Shown here piece after piece: positions 44,538-45,257 of a DNA stretch of 45,257 nt. The stretch comes from an uncultured Flavobacteriaceae bacterium. Its GTDB lineage: Bacteria > Bacteroidota > Bacteroidia > Flavobacteriales > Flavobacteriaceae. The DNA lies in contig CALDCO010000178.1 of NCBI GenBank assembly GCA_937937185.1, positions 1 through 45,257 on the forward strand, read 5' to 3'. The translations under genes and the position numbers were made by a program. Position 1 is the first letter of the stretch. The number at the start of each line of letters is the position of its first letter. The notes beneath the pieces are model-generated. The model was not told the origin of the DNA and searched no databases. It saw nothing but the letters and a program-made list of their open reading frames with translations.

Positions 44538-44795
44538 CTCTGTTTTTTTTAAAGAAGTTTAAACCACAAAGTAGTTTCTTATTCAGAATAGATAAGCTTA
44601 ATAAATACTCTAGTAAATGGTACAGCTAAATGAATATGAAACAAAACCAATATTCATAGAAAAAAGCTCGGTGTAACAAAGGCTATACTAGTGTTTTTTG
44701 CTTTAAACACTATCTTTTTTTTATTAATCTTAAGTACCATTTTATATAGGTTTAGCTATAGAGTCTTATCTAAATGGGTATAAATAAAAATTCAC

Positions 44796-44829
44796 AATCC
44801 CAATTCATTCATTTGACTTGGGATTTTTC
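44796..44829 (+). terminator. Terminator-like hairpin between pdhC and the palindromic repeat
   Basis: aatcccaa...ttgggattttt. Confidence 0.7.
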
Positions 44830-44850
44830 TATCTTTAGAGTCTAAATTAC

Positions 44851-45029
44851 CGTGAGTTCGACCTAAGGATTTAGAATGAAAAAGCCGTCAAATTGAGTGA
44901 TTTTTCAAAGAGAAACGAAGAAAAATGGTATCGAAATTAGGCTTTTGATTGAAAATTTATTGGTCTTCGATACAATTTTGTATCGAAAATCACTCGGACT
45001 GACGTAAATTTTCCTGTGTCGAACTCACG
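44851..45029 (+). repeat. Intergenic palindromic repeat element, copy 2, with perfect 11-bp terminal inverted repeats
   Basis: Left end cgtgagttcga (44851-44861), right end tcgaactcacg (45019-45029); nested inverted segments cgtcaaattgagtgatttt / aaaatcactcggactgacg and tcgatacaattttgtatcga. Confidence 0.88.
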
Positions 45030-45059
45030 TTAAATTAAGAGATTTAAAACAACTTACCA

Positions 45060-45257
45060 ATGAGGAAATTATCAACACTTATGCTGCTCACCTTCCTATT
45101 AACATGCAAATCTTCCCAAAGAGAAAATTCTAAAGAAATAACGATTACAAGCGATGAAGTTAGAGAGATGGTCTCTTATTTAGCTTCGGATGATTTAAAA
45201 GGTAGGGATACAGGTAGTAAAGAAATAGATGCTGCTGCGGCCTACATAGAAAAGCAA
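45060..45257 (+). CDS. M28/M20-family-like peptidase lipoprotein, N-terminus only (truncated by window end)
   Basis: MRKLSTLMLLTFLLTCKSSQRENSKEITITSDEVREMVSYLASDDLKGRDTGSKEIDAAAAYIEKQ; 'YLASDDLKGRDTGSKE' is typical of M28 aminopeptidases. Confidence 0.7.
   Translation, partial: MRKLSTLMLLTFLLTCKSSQRENSKEITITSDEVREMVSYLASDDLKGRDTGSKEIDAAAAYIEKQ

Overview
AT-rich chromosome segment from a member of the Bacteroidota, most likely Flavobacteriaceae (inferred from gene content and order, gliding/T9SS genes and promoter style). The first ~13.4 kb is the 3' part of the S10-spc-alpha ribosomal protein cluster (rplD partial through rplQ, including secY, infA, rpmJ and rpoA). After it come a T9SS-type secreted metalloprotease inserted before carA, then eno, a two-gene transglutaminase-like/DUF350-like membrane cassette, gltA, and a DDAH/amidinotransferase-family gene. 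Next is an ECF sigma / FecR-type anti-sigma / STN-TonB receptor module, divergent from a repetitive poly-aspartate lipoprotein. The rest is ffh, folD, a YwaF-like membrane protein, murF, gldJ, porU, porV, pdhA, pdhC and the start of an M28-like peptidase lipoprotein. The most interesting points are: (i) the poly-Asp repeat lipoprotein beside a cell-surface-signalling module; (ii) accessory cassettes flanked by duplicated ends of neighbouring core genes (an eno C-terminal remnant beyond the TGase/DUF350 cassette, an rplQ-tail/terminator-like copy beyond the metalloprotease, and a decayed porU 5' copy upstream of porU); (iii) a palindromic ~145-180 bp intergenic element present twice in inverted orientation, each time upstream of a peptidase gene; (iv) four related intergenic spacers inside the ribosomal operon. 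All calls come from reading the sequence; no database search was run.
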